From Coix lacryma-jobi var. lacryma-jobi (Eukaryota; Streptophyta; Magnoliopsida; Poales; Poaceae): a stretch of 64,000 nt of DNA. Each line of letters starts with the position of its first letter. The stretch's first letter is position 1. Made by a program: the position numbers and the translations under genes. This document shows positions 11,352 to 23,223 of this stretch, piece after piece. Below the pieces are notes generated by a model that saw nothing but the letters and a program-made list of their open reading frames with translations, made no database searches and was not told the origin of the DNA. Location: assembly GCA_009763385.1 (NCBI GenBank), contig CM019824.1:157350357-157414356 (forward strand), in the 5' to 3' direction.

Positions 11352-14300
11352 TTAAGGGTAGAAGCGACGTAGCTGAGATATGTTCCACGCATTCGCCAGG
11401 ATCCTGCCTTGACCGTCGTAGAGCTTGTATGTTCCTGGCTTGAGCACCTCAGCTACGGTGTATGGGCCCTCCCATGGAGGGGTGAGCTTGTGGCGCCCTC
11501 GATTATCTTGCAGCCGTCGAAGCACGAGGTCCCCCACCGCCAGGTCCCTTTTGCGCACGTGCTTGTCGTGGTAGCGTCGAAGTGTTTGCTGGTAGCGCGC
11601 GGAGTTGATGAGCGCCACGTCTCGAGCCTCCTCGAGCTGGTCCTTGGCGTTGGCGAGCCTCTCGTCGTTGGTTTGCTCGTTGTAGGCTCGAAGTCGAGGG
11701 GAGCCGTACTCGAGGTCCGTAGGCAAGACAGCCTCGGCGCCGTAGGTTAGGAAGAACGGAGTGAACCCGGTGGCTCGACTCGGCGTAGTCCTGAGGCCCC
11801 ACAGCACCGAGGGGAGCTCTGCAACCCACCTCTTTCCAAAATTCTTGAGGGTCTTGAACAGCCTCGGCTTCAGCCCGTGGAGTATCATGCCGTTGGCGCG
11901 CTCGACCTGCCCGTTGCATTGAGGGTATGCGACCGAGGCCCAGTTCACGCGGATGTTGTTGTCGTCGCAGAAGTTGATGAACTTTTTGGCCCGCGAATTG
12001 TGTGCCATTGTCGGTGATGATGACGTTAGGCACCCCAAACCGGTACATGATGTCGGAGATGAACTCGACGGCCTTCTCGGAGGTGGGGTTGCCTATAGGC
12101 TTAGCCTCGATCCACTTGGTGAATTTGTCGACGGCCACGAGCACATGCGTGTACTTTCCATTTGTCATCTTGAGGGGACCCACGAGGTCGAGCCCCCAGA
12201 CGGCAAACGGCCAAGTGATGGGGAATCTGCAGGGCGTGCGCGGGCTGGTGCGTTTGCTTGGCGTAGAACTGACACCCTTGGCAGGCTCGAACCAGGCGCT
12301 TGGCGTCTCCAATGGCGGTTGGCCAGTAGAAGCCTTGGCGGAAGGCGTTCCCCACCAAGGTCCTTGGCGCTGCGTGATGGCCGCAAGCCCCCGAGTGCAT
12401 GTCGTCGAGGAGCCTGCGTCCTTCCTCGAGGGGGATGCAGCGCTGAAGGATTCCTGATGGGCTTCGACGGTACAGCTCTCGTTCGTCGCCGTAGATGACG
12501 TAGGTCTTGGCCCTTCGAGCGATGCGTCGGGCCTCCGTCTTGTCTTCTGGTAGCACGCCTTGCGTCAGGTAGTCGAGGAGGGCGTCCGCCAGTCGAGGGG
12601 TCGTGATGAAGAAGAGGCGGGTGCGTCGATCTGCATCGCCTCAGCGGATGTCGAGGGGTCGTTCTCGAGGGGTGGCGTTGAAGGTCGAGCCCCCGTGTCC
12701 GGCTCGAGGGGTGGCGTCGAGGGGCCAGCCCCCGGGCCGATTTTGACGGATGGCTCGAAAATGTCCCTCGAGAAGACATCTGGTGGGACGGTGCCGCGCG
12801 TGGATGCTAACTTAGCCAGCTCGTCTGCGGCCTCGTTGTACTTTCGAGCGATGTGGTTGAGCTCGAGGCCGTAGAACTTGTCTTCTAGCTTGCGCACTTC
12901 TCCGCAGTATGCTTCCATCTTGGGATCGATGCAGCTCGAGGCCTTCATGACCTGGTTGATGACGAGCTGCGAGTCCCCTCGAACGTCGAGGCGTCGGACC
13001 CCAAGCTCGAGGGCGATACGCAGCCCGTTGACGAGGGCCTCGTACTCAGCGACGTTGTTGGAGGCGGGGAAGTGCAAGCGCAGCAGGTAGCGCATGTGGA
13101 CTCCGAGGGGTGAGATGAAGAGCAGCCTACGCCTGCCCCTGTCTTCATGAGGGACCCGTCGAAGTACATAGTCCAGAGCTCGGCTTGGATTTGTGCCAGC
13201 GGGAGCTGGGTGTCGGTCCACTCAGCAACGAAGTCCGCCAACGCTTGCGACTTGATGGCTTTTCGTGGAGCGTAGGTGATGGCCTCCCCCATCAGCTCGG
13301 CAGACCACTTGGCGATGCGCCCCGTGGCCTCCCGGTTGTTGATGATCTCTCCGAGGGGAAGGACGATACCACCGTCACGGGATGAGCGAGGAAATAATGC
13401 TGGAGCTTGCGCCTCGTGATGATGATGCCGTAGAGCAGCTTCTGGATGTGTGGGTACCGGACCTTGGCCTCGGAGAGCACCTCACTGATGAAGTACACCG
13501 CCCGGCTTGGAACTGGTAGCGCGTGACCCTCCTCGTGTCTCTCGACGACTACGACCGCGCTGACCACCTGGGTGGTTGCGGCCACGTAGAGGAGGAGAGG
13601 CTCGGGGGATCGTCACCCTGGGCTGGTCGTGGTGGCACGAGAATTGGCGCGGAAGTCAGCAACCCCTTCAACTTGGTTAGGGCCTCCTCGCGCTTCGACG
13701 TCCACGCAAAGCGTTCCGTTTTTCTTCAGCAGGCGGTAGAGGGGTAGCGCCTTTTCCCCTAGCCTCGAGATGAACCTGCTGAGAGCGGCTAGACAGCCTG
13801 TCACTTTCTGTACGCCCTTGAGGTCTCGATTGGGCCCATCCTCGTGACTGCTGAGATCTTTTCGGGGTTGGCCTCGATCCCCCGTTGTGAGACAATGTAG
13901 CCAAGTAGCATGCCTCGAGGCACACCAAAGACACATTTCTCGGGGTTGAGTTTCACATTCTTGGCCCGAGGCACTCGAACGTGGTCTCGAGATCGCTGAT
14001 GAGGTCCCCGACTTTCTTGGTCTTAACCACGATGTCATCGACGTAGGCCTCGACGGTTTTGCCTATGTGTTCGCCAAAGACATGCTGCATACAACGCTGA
14101 TATGTTGCCCCGGCGTTTCGAAGGCCGAAGGGCATTGTAACATAGCAATACATACCAAAAGGCGTAATAAAAGAGGTAGCGAGCTCGTCGGATTCTTTCA
14201 TCTTAATCTGGTGGTAGCCGGAATACGCATCGAGAAATGAAAGTACTTCACACCCCGCAGTGGAATCGACAATCTGATCAATTCTAGGTAAAGGAAATGG

Positions 14301-15419
14301 AACTTTTGGACATGCTTTATTCAAACCAGTGTAGTCTACACACATCCGCATTTTTCCATTCTTTTTCCTAACTAGTACAGGGTTAGCTAGCCACTCCGGG
14401 TGAAATACCTCCTTGATGAATCCAGCCGCCAAAGCTTGTGCACCTCCTCGCCGATGATCCTACGCTTCTCCTCGTCGAAGCGGCGCAGGCGTTGCTTCAC
14501 CGGTCTGGACCCGGCCTGGATCTCCAAGGCGTGCTCGGCGACTCCCCTCGGTATGCCTGGCATGTCCGAGGGGCTCCACGCAAACATGTCGATGTTCGCG
14601 CGGAGAAAGTCGACGAGCACTGCTTCCTATTTAGGCTCGAGGCTGGCACTGATGGCCAGCGTCTTGCCGTCGGACGAGGTCGGGTCGACGGGTATCTGCT
14701 TGGTGTGCTCTGCCGGCTCGAAGGTGCCGGCGTGGCGCTTTGCTTCAGGGGCCTCGGTGGCCAGGGCAGCCAGGGCCTCGAGCGAGTCGACTTGGACGTT
14801 GGCCTCCCCACGCTCGACGCACTCCACGTCGCAGTGGTACGCGTGTTCGTAGGAGGTGTCGACGGTGATGACCCCTTTCGGCCCGGCATCTTGAGCTTCA
14901 AGTATGTGTAGTTGGGGACCGCCATGAACTTGGCGTAGCCAGGCCTGCCGATGATGGCGTGGTAGGTCCCTTGGAACCCAACCACCTCGAAGGTGAGCGT
15001 CTCCCGGCGGAAGTTGGCCGGCGTGCCAAAGCAAACAGGTAGGTCGATGCGCCCGAGGGGGTGGGCCTTCTTCCCTGGTACGACTCCGTGGAACCCCCCG
15101 ACGCTGGGTCAGAGCTGGTCCCTCAAATCCCCAGGAGGTCGAGGGTCTCGAGGTATATGATGTTGAGGCTCGAGCCCCCATCCATCAACACCTTGGAGAA
15201 CCGTACGTCGACGATGACGGGGTCGACGACGAGGGGGTACGCCCCCGGATTTACGACATGGTCCGGATGGTCGTCACGGTCGAACGTGATCGGCATCAGA
15301 CCAGTCAAGATACCGGGGGGCGTCGTGGCAGAGTGCAAAGACCTCCCGGCGCTCCTTCTTTCTCTCTCGAGCTGAGAGCCGACGGTTGGGCCCCCGTAGA
15401 TCATGAAGCAGTCGCGCAC
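11352..15419 (-). pseudogene. Grande-like pol (protease, RT, RNase H, aRNase H, integrase), frame-broken
   Basis: Read from 15419 downwards. The protease carries the Tat-type active site LMDGGSSLN near 15180. RT covers about 14620-13950, with LSFLDAYSGYHQI, the PFGL motif and YVDD at residues 130-133 of the 13953-14432 frame. RNase H lies around 13900-13300. A second, archaeal-type RNase H at 13221-12565 shows NNVAEYEAL and a GDSQLVI core. Integrase runs from about 12520 to 11352: an HHCC finger (HSGACGHH then CQGCQ), a DDE core with GLDLVGPLK, ITDNGTQF and GQVERANGM, and a C-terminal region ending LRRFYP. Products would copy RNA and integrate cDNA. Frame changes between the domains and within the integrase make it non-functional as read. 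Indels from assembly cannot be excluded. Confidence 0.88.
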
Positions 15420-17902
15420 CGGGGGAAGTTGCCGTCCGCGTCCCCGTCGTCGCGTCGATTGTTGTCCTTGCCCTTAGGCGCTTCTTCCTTCTTGTCGCCG
15501 AGCTTGGAGTAGAAGCCCTTCATCATTCGGCAGTCCTTCAACTTGTGATTCGTGGGACCCTTGTGATAAGGGCAGGGGTCCTCGAGCATTTTGTCGAAGA
15601 CAGCCCCGTCAGGGGGGCCTCGAGGCTTCTTATGCTCGAGGGCGCCCACGAGCACTTCTTCATCGTCGTCGTCATCGGCGTCGCGCTTCGCCTTCTGACC
15701 TTTGCCTTTGTTCTTCTTCTTTTTGTTGTTGTTGTTGCGGTTCTTATCGTTGTTGCCCTTGCTCGAGCCCTCCGGCGTGGCCACCGCCTTGCCTTTGTCC
15801 GTGGAGCGGCCAAAGAAGGCCCCCACTGCCTCGTCGCCTGAGGCAAAGCTGGTGACACGATCCATCAGATCCTCGACCGTCCTGGGACGGTAGCGCCCTA
15901 GCTCGTGAACTAGCTCTTGGCATGTCGTGCCCGCGAGGAACGCTGAGATGACATCCTCATCAGGCACGTGGGGGAGCTCGAGGCGCTGCTTCGAGAATCG
16001 CCGAGCGAAGTCGCGGAGGGGCTCGTCCGCTGTCTGCCTGCAACGTCGTAGATCCCAGGGGTTGCCTGGGCGCACGCAAGTCCCCTTGAAATTCCCATCG
16101 AAGACCCTGACTAGGTCGGCCCAGTCGTGGATCTGATCCGGCGGAGCCCCTCGAGCCACCGACGGGCGGTGTCCGAGAGGTAGAGTGGGAGCTGGCGTAT
16201 GATCACGCGGTCGTCGCTCTTCGCCCCGCCCAGTTGGCAGCCCAGGCGGAAGTCGGAGAGCCATAGCTTGGGCTCGACCTCCCCGTCATACTTCACGATG
16301 TTGGTCGGTGGTCGAAAGCGGTCGGGGAGGGTTGAGCTGCGGATGGCCCGGCTGAAGACCCTGGGGCCCGGGGGCTCGAGGGCTTGCCGGTCCTCGTCAT
16401 TGTCGTAGCGCCCCCCTCGATGGGCACTATAGCCACGCTCCTCGGCCCCTTTGTCCTTGCGCCGGCGGTTGATGTTGTTGCGGGCGTCATTGGGGTCTCG
16501 AGGTGGCCGGTTGTCGACGATCCGCTCCCGGACTGGCCTGGCTCGAGAGGCGTCCGGCTGGTGGACGGACGTCTCACGCTCGTTGCGGGGCGTGTCTGCT
16601 GGCTTCCCCGAGGCCGCTCCGCGCCGCGCGAGGCTGAGCTCTCGGCCTGCTGCAGAGCGGCTGTCTCGAGGAGGTTCTTCATTTTCCCGAGCATGCGCCT
16701 GGCGTCAGGGTTGGAGATGGCGGGTAGATCGCGGAGCAGCATCGCGGCCGCCACCACGTTCTGCCCGGCTCCGGAAGCGCACCTCGGGGCTTGCTGGTGC
16801 CCCATCCTCGAGGATCTGCCGGTGGACCTCTCGAGCGCGGCCACGAGCGCCGGCGCCTCGAGGCTGGGCTTGTTCCTGCACAAGAGTTTGCTCGAGCTGC
16901 AGCAGGCGTTGTCGGTCCTCCTCAGCCTTGGTGATCGCCTCCCGCAGCTGCGCGAGCTGCGCCGCCCGGTCGTCGTTGTGCTGAGGTGGTGCATCCGTGC
17001 CGGGGGTTCGTTCCTCCCCCGAACGTGTGGTCCGCCCGCCGCAGCCACGTCGTTGGGCTCTTCGAGGTTGAGCGCCGGCCTGGCGTCGTCGTCGTCGTCG
17101 TCCTCGGCATCGCCCACGACCCCCTCGAGCTGGAAGCACTCCCTGGTGGGATCCCAGAGGTCAGGGTCGTGGTAGTCGTACTCGTCGGAGTCGGAGCTGT
17201 TGATGTCGCGCCGCCCTGGCTCGTGCTGGGACTGCAGCTCCGGTACCACTCTCCGATGGTGGCTCGCCGGGTGGCTCGACGACTCATGAGAAGCCGCGGT
17301 CGACGTGCGCGGGGTAGACGATCTCCAGGTCGGTGGTGGCTCGTAGGATCACGCCCGGACGTTCCTCCCGCTCTGCCGCCGCCCGGTCCTGACGGCGCTC
17401 GTCGAGGTGGTGGGCGTAGACAGCTGCGGAGTTGTTGAGGCCGAACGGGCCGCTGGCGTCGAGCGCGGTACACCCCGTGCGGGAGGAAGCCAGGTGGTGT
17501 CGACGGAGCACGGCTCGGGGCCTCTGGCCAGGCTCCCGGTCCGTGCGCATGACGAACGCGAACTCGCTGGGAGAGTGCGCGCGCGCCCTAGAAGTCTCCG
17601 GCCGCGCGCTGGGCAGGTTTTCTCTCTCGGGGACTCTGCGCCGGCCGCGGGGAAGTGGGTGTACGCCGCGGGCACCGCCTGTGCCTGGCGACGATGGTGA
17701 CGACGGCGCCGCTCACGAGGTGGCGACGCGTGGTGGTGCGGGCGACGCGCCACGCCCCCGCGCGGGGTGGCGTGACACGCCCTCCGCTCGGGCTCTCCGT
17801 GGAGAGCAGGATCAGCTCGTTGCCGCTGCCGGTGGCCAGGAACTCGAGGCTCCCGAACCAGATGACGGCACCAGCAGAGAACGAAGGAGTGGAAGAAGCC
17901 AT
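15401..17902 (-). pseudogene. Grande-like gag, frame-broken
   Basis: The likely start Met is at 17902-17900 (MASSTPSFSAGAVIWFG), close inside the 5' LTR and primer site. An acidic stretch (DSDEYDYHDPD) lies near 17200. The capsid-type Retrotrans_gag region spans about 16290-15900 (WADLVRVFDGNFKGT, RRCRQTADEPLRDFARRFS). A lysine/asparagine-rich tail follows, with the Tat-type atypical zinc knuckle CPYHKGPTNHKLKDC near 15560. At least two frame changes occur, near 17400-17600 and 16290. It would form the virus-like particle. The reading is by motif only. Confidence 0.75.
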
Positions 17903-17939
17903 CCAGAAAACAACGAGAAATCGACTCCGACACGCGAAG

Positions 17940-17960
17940 GCCCCTACCTGGCGCGCCAAC
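17940..17960 (-). other. Grande-like primer-binding site
   Basis: Immediately after the 5' LTR in minus orientation the sequence reads GTTGGCGCGCCAGGTAGGGG, the primer-binding site form seen in Tat elements. I do not assign the priming tRNA from memory. Confidence 0.65.
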
Positions 17961-19109
17961 TGTCGGTGTTTCGACCCCGGGGGTATGACACCAACTAGTA
18001 ATATGATCGCGTGCTCCCTTCCTGGATGGTGATGCAAGATGACACAAGGGTTTATCCTGGTTCGGGCAAAGAAGGCCCTACGTCCAGCGGGGGGAGGAGG
18101 TTCTTGTATTACTTGCACCTAAGTGCTTGTACAGGGGCAATACAAGCTCAACGAGCGTGGACGAGAGTCTGGACTCGTGTGTGTGTCGTGTGGACTCGTG
18201 TGCGTGAAGGGCCCTGGTGTCCTCTTTTATAGAACAAGAGGAGGCCAGGGTTACACAGGAGTGACATGTACAACGCCCAATACGGCAAAGGGTTGGAATT
18301 TTGTCTTGTCGAGGTCACTGGAGCCGGCGTGGGGGTTGCTGTTGAGGCGTCCTTGAAGCGTGGCTTCCATCCCGGGCGCAGACGTGGAGGCATGGCGACG
18401 TGGAGGCCGTGCAGCGCCCATTCCGGCACGTACAGGACGTGGCAGGGTCCCTCCGGGTCTTGGGGTACCTGTCCTCCAATAGCATGAAAGCAGTCAGGGC
18501 TCGAGGGGCGCAGGGCCGGCCTCGAGGTGGCGCTTACGGGGGGCTCGAGCCTCCGCAGGTATGGGCAAGTCCCGGAAAACCCGGCCGTACAACGGGAATC
18601 CAGGTCTCGAGATGTGGCTCGAGTGTGCTACAGTGCTGTACTTGTGCCTTTTTGCCCATGCTTGTGGTGAAAACGAGGTTTGACTCTGGCCCTGGTTCAC
18701 TGTGGCATACGTTGTGTACCCGAGGATGTCACCGGAGTAGGTGGACGCATTAAATGCGCAGTATGGGGCTGGTATCCGATGTCTGGCGCTGCTCGAGGGA
18801 GGTTATGTGTCTCGAGGGATAGGTTACTGTGTTAGAGAGGCTCGAGGTCCCCACGTGGGGTCTCGAGGAACGGTGTACGGCTGTAGTGGGCTCGAGGCCT
18901 ATGTGCTAGGGCTCGAGAGGTAGGCTACCATGAGGCGGTCGGTAAGGCTTTGGCGGGCCCGGGCTTCCTGGCGGTGGGCCGGCGTTGTAGGCCTCGAGGG
19001 GTTGGTTTTTTAGGGGTTAGACTAGTTAGGTCTCTTATTAATTGGTGCTCTAGGTTTAACTTATTTGTTTTGCGTTGATTGGGGGTACCCCTTTTGTGGT
19101 CCCCCGACA
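17961..19109 (-). repeat. Grande-like 5' LTR
   Basis: This 1149-bp copy pairs with 3942-5102. TG and CA termini are intact, and it is flanked at 19110-19114 by the GGTTG duplication. It differs from the other LTR by roughly two dozen substitutions and small indels. Confidence 0.93.
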
Positions 19110-19473
19110 GGTTGTCACCGCGAGGATCTAGGAGCGCTTCGGTATGGAATAGGTACAAGCATACAAGGGCTCAAGTGCGAAGAAGCAGAAGAAGTAAAAT
19201 GGGGATCCAATTCCTTTGATCCACACGCCATAGCAGTAGAAGGGAATCACAGGAATGGGATCAAGATGGAAGACTACTACATAAACACGACCAACCGCAA
19301 AAGGGTAGACTAAAGGCGAGGAACTTGGTTCCACGGTATACTCGATCCACGGTCATTGAATTGACAGGGATCAGAGTGACTAGAACACGGACTCAATCCA
19401 CACTTACTAAATCAGTGAGGATCAATAAAAAGGAAAGAGAGAGAGGAGCGGTCTACGCATTCGCTCAACCAAC

Positions 19474-19655
19474 ACGCCATGGCAAGAGCGGTAGTCGAAG
19501 AATGAGAGACGCTCGACCTAAGCCAATTCGTAGGGCACCATAACCTTCATGCAACTAAATCGGCACAACCCTATTCCTACGGCTCGTAGCGATGCGGTTG
19601 TCACCGCGAGTCGAAGGAATGCTATGGTCGAAGCGGTGCAAGCATACGAGGTGAC
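19474..19655. repeat. Diverged internal tandem repeat of X, unit 2 (intact)
   Basis: This is the uninterrupted counterpart of the unit at 3811-3941 plus 19115 onward. It contains GCGGTTGTCACCGCGAG at 19594-19610, the same motif in which the Grande-like element inserted in unit 1. Confidence 0.55.
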
Positions 19656-22440
19656 TAGGTCGGAAAAGAGACAAACGGGTGGAGCCCGATGGTCATGGCG
19701 AGTCACCTCGCGACCATGAGCTTCACCTGAACTAGTTGACACCCGTTGTTCCACGATCGTCGTCTCGAAATCCTTCGCCCGCTAGGCTAGGTCACTGGGG
19801 GCCATAGTGTGTGGGTAATATCCGCATCGATATTGCTTCCAATATCGAGCCCAAAGTGGCTTCGCCCCAAGGCTAGGGACGGGAGCTAACGCCCGTAGCA
19901 CTACGAGGCCAACCAAACAAACAACAACGACTATGAAGGACGAGTTATGCTCGACGTCACGGTCACGGCCGGACGAACCCACGATCGCAACGTCCGAGCG
20001 AGGGACGATCCCTCGACCGGCTCGAAGGCACGGTCCACAGACAACGAACAAGGACCGGCTGGAAGTCACAGTCTACCACCAGCGACACAAACACACGGGG
20101 ATCGACAAGACGATAACCGACACAACCAACTCAACGTAGGAGTAGCACATATCCATAGCACAGAAAATAGACCAGCGCGAAGGCTCAGCGCAGGCAAGTA
20201 TAACACATGAGATGTGTAAGAGTGACATGATATGAACAAGAAGGAAAATCAATGAAATTGTGTCAACGTCGAGGATGGCGTCGATCGAGTTCCAAAGATT
20301 AGACCTTGCGACGGCGAAGGAAGGCGAGGCTTCGACGAGGCGGCATCGTCGACCGAACGGCTGCGTGCCTTGGCCAAACAGCGGTGCACGATCAACCGAA
20401 CAGGAGGGCGCGCACAGCCGGACAGCAGGGCGCGACAGGCTGGGAGCTATTTGCTGCTGGCCAGACACGGCAGTAGGTGTCCAGGAGGTGCCACAGCTCC
20501 GGCGGCAAGTACACAGCATGACCATCATCCCTGCAACAGTGTAGAGCACGACACGAAAGCCGGCTTTCAGTCCACGATAGCGATGGGGAGGGAGAAGGGA
20601 TAGGGCTTGGGTGTTCTTGGGGGCTCACCGGTGATGCAAGGGAAACTCCGGCGAGGTTGTCGAGGGAAGTGGGTACGCTATGGCCAACTGAGAAGAATCC
20701 AGCCAGCCGGCGGTCGGCCATGGCCAGCTGCCGCACGCTCTGGCCATCTGGGTGTGGCACGGCCGACTGGCATGGCACGGCTATGGCCACGGCCAGCGCG
20801 CGGAGGCGCTCGGGGCGAGGCTTCCGGGTGCGGCGTCGCGGCCACTGCGAGGAAGGAGAGGCCCGTCTCGGAGTGTCGGTGACGGTCGACGTCGGTTGCC
20901 ACACGGCGGAGGCACAGGGCAGCCGGCCGAGAGGTGGCCGACGTGACCGCGCGCGGCCTGCGGCAACCAACGCGGCCATGGGCGCTAGGTACGTCTACGA
21001 TGACCTGGTAGCGCCAACAGAGGGAGCGGCGTCGGGGTCGTGGCCGGCGGGACGCTTGCGCTGTCAGCTGCGACGCAGGTCAGCTATGGCCATGACGGTG
21101 CAGCTGCATCCGGCGGTGGCCCGTTGGGGCTCGGCACAGGGGCCGGGGCACGACTGGGCGACGTCGTGTCGCGCCGTGGTGGAGAGGGAGCTGCGGCGAA
21201 CGGTGTGGAGCTCCGGCTCATCGTGGCGAAGCGCCAAGGGCACCGGGACGCGAGTCTGAGCAGGAGGAGGCAGAGGAGAGTGTTGGCGGTGGCTCGGAGG
21301 AGGAAGAAGGGAAGGAGCGACGGCTGTGGCGTCTTATAGGCGCGAAGTCTAGGGTTCGTGGGGATCGACGGCGGTGCATCGGCGTCCGTACCCAGGGGAC
21401 GCGTGGCGGGCATCGGCACGGACGCCGAGAGCGTAGGCGGGGGCGCACGCGGAGCGGCGGCGCCCAGGAGCGTCCACGCTCCTAGGTTCGGGCGCTGGGG
21501 CGCGGGTGGCTTGGGCCACGTAGGCCGCGACTTGGCCGATCGGGCTGTGCGTGCCCGAGCGGGCCAGGGGAAGGGGAACGCGGTGGGGCTAGGCCTTGCG
21601 GTTCCTGTGCAGGCCGAGGGAGGGAAGGAAGAAGGAGAGAGGGAGGTGGGCCGAGGTGAAGAGGTGGCGTGTTGGGCTTAGCCCAATCAGCTGAAGGAGT
21701 AGAAAGAGAAGGGGGGTTGGGGAGTTGGGCCGGAGGGGGGGTTCGGTTGGGCCGAAGCCCATTCGGCAGGGAGAGGAGAGGGAAGGGATTTGAGCCCACG
21801 GGGAAAATGGATTTGTCCCATTTTGCTAAGGAAAAAGAGAGGAATTTAAGAGGAGTTGGGGGAGGAATTAGTCAGGGATTTTAATGGTGAAATCATCAAT
21901 AGAGAAAGGGTGGAGGGTTACCCGATTTGCTCGGTTGATTCGAAAACATGAGTTTGAGAGGATTCCAAGGATATTTCGGGAAGGGATCGGAGGGGGATAT
22001 GAACAAGTTGGGGTTGAGTTCAAAAGATCACTTAGGAAAAAGGTTCAACGAAAGAATTCATGAACGAGGTTTAAAAGGAATTGGAGTTGATTCGAAATTG
22101 GAAAAGAGGGAAGAAAAGGGAAAGGGTTTTTCCCGAGTCATGAATTAATATGACCCGAAGATCTTTTTGGGAATACAAGAGAGATCGGGAAAAGTCCCAA
22201 AAAGGAGGAGAGGAGATCACTATGGATTTGTGCACTCCGACTCTGACACGACTCAAACACTAACATCGACTCAAAGCTCGGGCACGCTCCTACACTCAAC
22301 ACTAAATGAATGCAATGATCCGCAAGCGAACACTCCTACGTGTGACTACCATTTGACCTAGCAGCTACATGCTCCACACATTACGGAAAAAGTTTTAAAA
22401 AGTTCGTATTTTTGGTTATTGGAAAACCAGGGATGTTACA

Positions 22441-23170
22441 TTGGGGGAGTATTTATACTCCTCCCCCTCCTCCATTAGAGTGTTCTTGCCACTTTCCTCT
22501 GCTGAGAAACACATAGTGAGTGTGAGAAAGAGCAAGAGCCCTAGTGAGGTTGAGAGAATAGCTAATTGAGAGAATTAGTGACCTCCTAGTGAGAATTGAG
22601 TAGCAAGTGTGCATCCATCCATCTCTTTGGCCTTGTCTTGGCCAAGTGAGAGGTCTAGCTTGTTACTCTTGGTGATCGGCATCACCTAGAGGGCTTGGTG
22701 GTGATTGAAGAGCTTGGTGATCATCTGGAGGCTTTTGGGATGACCCAAGTCAAGTTGTGACCGGTAGCGAGCGATTCACCGGGCCGGAGTGGTGAAGAAT
22801 CAGCTCATAGCGAGCACTTGATCCTTGCGCGAATCAAGGGGGAGCGATACCCTTGCGCAGGTGCTCCAACGAGGACTAGAGGGGTGTCGACACCTCGATA
22901 CCTCGGCATAAAGATCGTCTTGTCATCTCTACTCCTTTACTTACGCATTTACCTTTGAGCAATTCAATTCTGCAATATATTTGTTGTTCATTCATTATTG
23001 AATTGCTTTGCTAGAGTAGGAGTGGCATAGACATTGTCTTTTGTGCGGTAGAATAGAAAGAAACACACGTCTAGGCACAAGGGGTTAATTGGGCTTAATA
23101 GGTTTTAATTCTTGCTAAAGTTTTAGAAAAGCCCAATTCACCCCCCCTCTTGGGCATCTTGATCCTTTCA
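22441..23170 (+). repeat. Copia-1 5' LTR, distal part
   Basis: This continues the split LTR and aligns with 47812-48540. It begins with the palindromic GGAGTATTTATACTCC (22445-22460) and ends CCTTTCA at 23170, directly before the primer-binding site. Confidence 0.92.
22445..22460. promoter_or_regulatory. Palindromic TATA-like element in Copia-1 LTR
   Basis: GGAGTATTTATACTCC is a perfect 16-bp palindrome within a run of G on the left and C on the right. It is conserved in the 3' LTR near 47817-47832. It could be a second core promoter or a structural hairpin. Its role is inferred. Confidence 0.35.
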
Positions 23171-23172
23171 AT

Positions 23173-23184
23173 TGGTATCAGAGC
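23173..23184 (+). other. Copia-1 primer-binding site
   Basis: TGGTATCAGAGC lies two bases after the LTR end and is the standard initiator-Met tRNA primer site of plant Copia elements. Confidence 0.9.
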
Positions 23185-23223
23185 CTCGTGCTCTTGATTT
23201 AGGCTTAACCGCCTAGAGTTAAG

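Larger units (their letters stand above)
3942..19109 (-). mobile_element. Grande-like Tat-lineage Gypsy LTR retrotransposon
   Basis: This is a 15,168-bp element on the minus strand. The LTRs at 3942-5102 and 17961-19109 begin TGTCGGTG and end CCCCCGACA on the plus strand. The target duplication GGTTG is seen at 3937-3941 and 19110-19114. In minus-strand order it has a primer-binding site, gag, protease, RT, RNase H, a second archaeal-type RNase H, integrase, then an oppositely oriented spliced gene, a polypurine tract and the 3' LTR. The dual RNase H and antisense gene define the Tat group; the size and layout fit Grande and relatives. LTR divergence is about 2 percent by eye. Several coding frames are broken, so it is probably not autonomous now. 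Confidence 0.93.
2325..22440 (-). mobile_element. X: long Gypsy-type solo LTR interrupting the Copia-1 5' LTR
   Basis: Without the nested Grande-like element this segment is about 4.9 kb (2325-3941 plus 19115-22440) and has no gag-pol domains. On the minus strand its right end reads TGTAACATCCCTGG, a typical start of the very long LTRs of some plant Gypsy lineages and like the start of the other solo LTR here (TGTAACACCTCTGG). The right border is sharp at 22440, followed by TTGGG of the host LTR. The left border lacks a matching duplication, and 26 bp of host LTR are missing, so a deletion probably removed the other LTR end. The lineage is uncertain. A GC-rich stretch at 20260-21700 gives many chance ORFs. 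Confidence 0.65.

Noticed and set aside
20260..21700. GC-rich ORFs in X as host genes
   Set aside because: Overlapping ORFs on both strands, no domains and no introns. The stretch is the GC-rich part of a long LTR.
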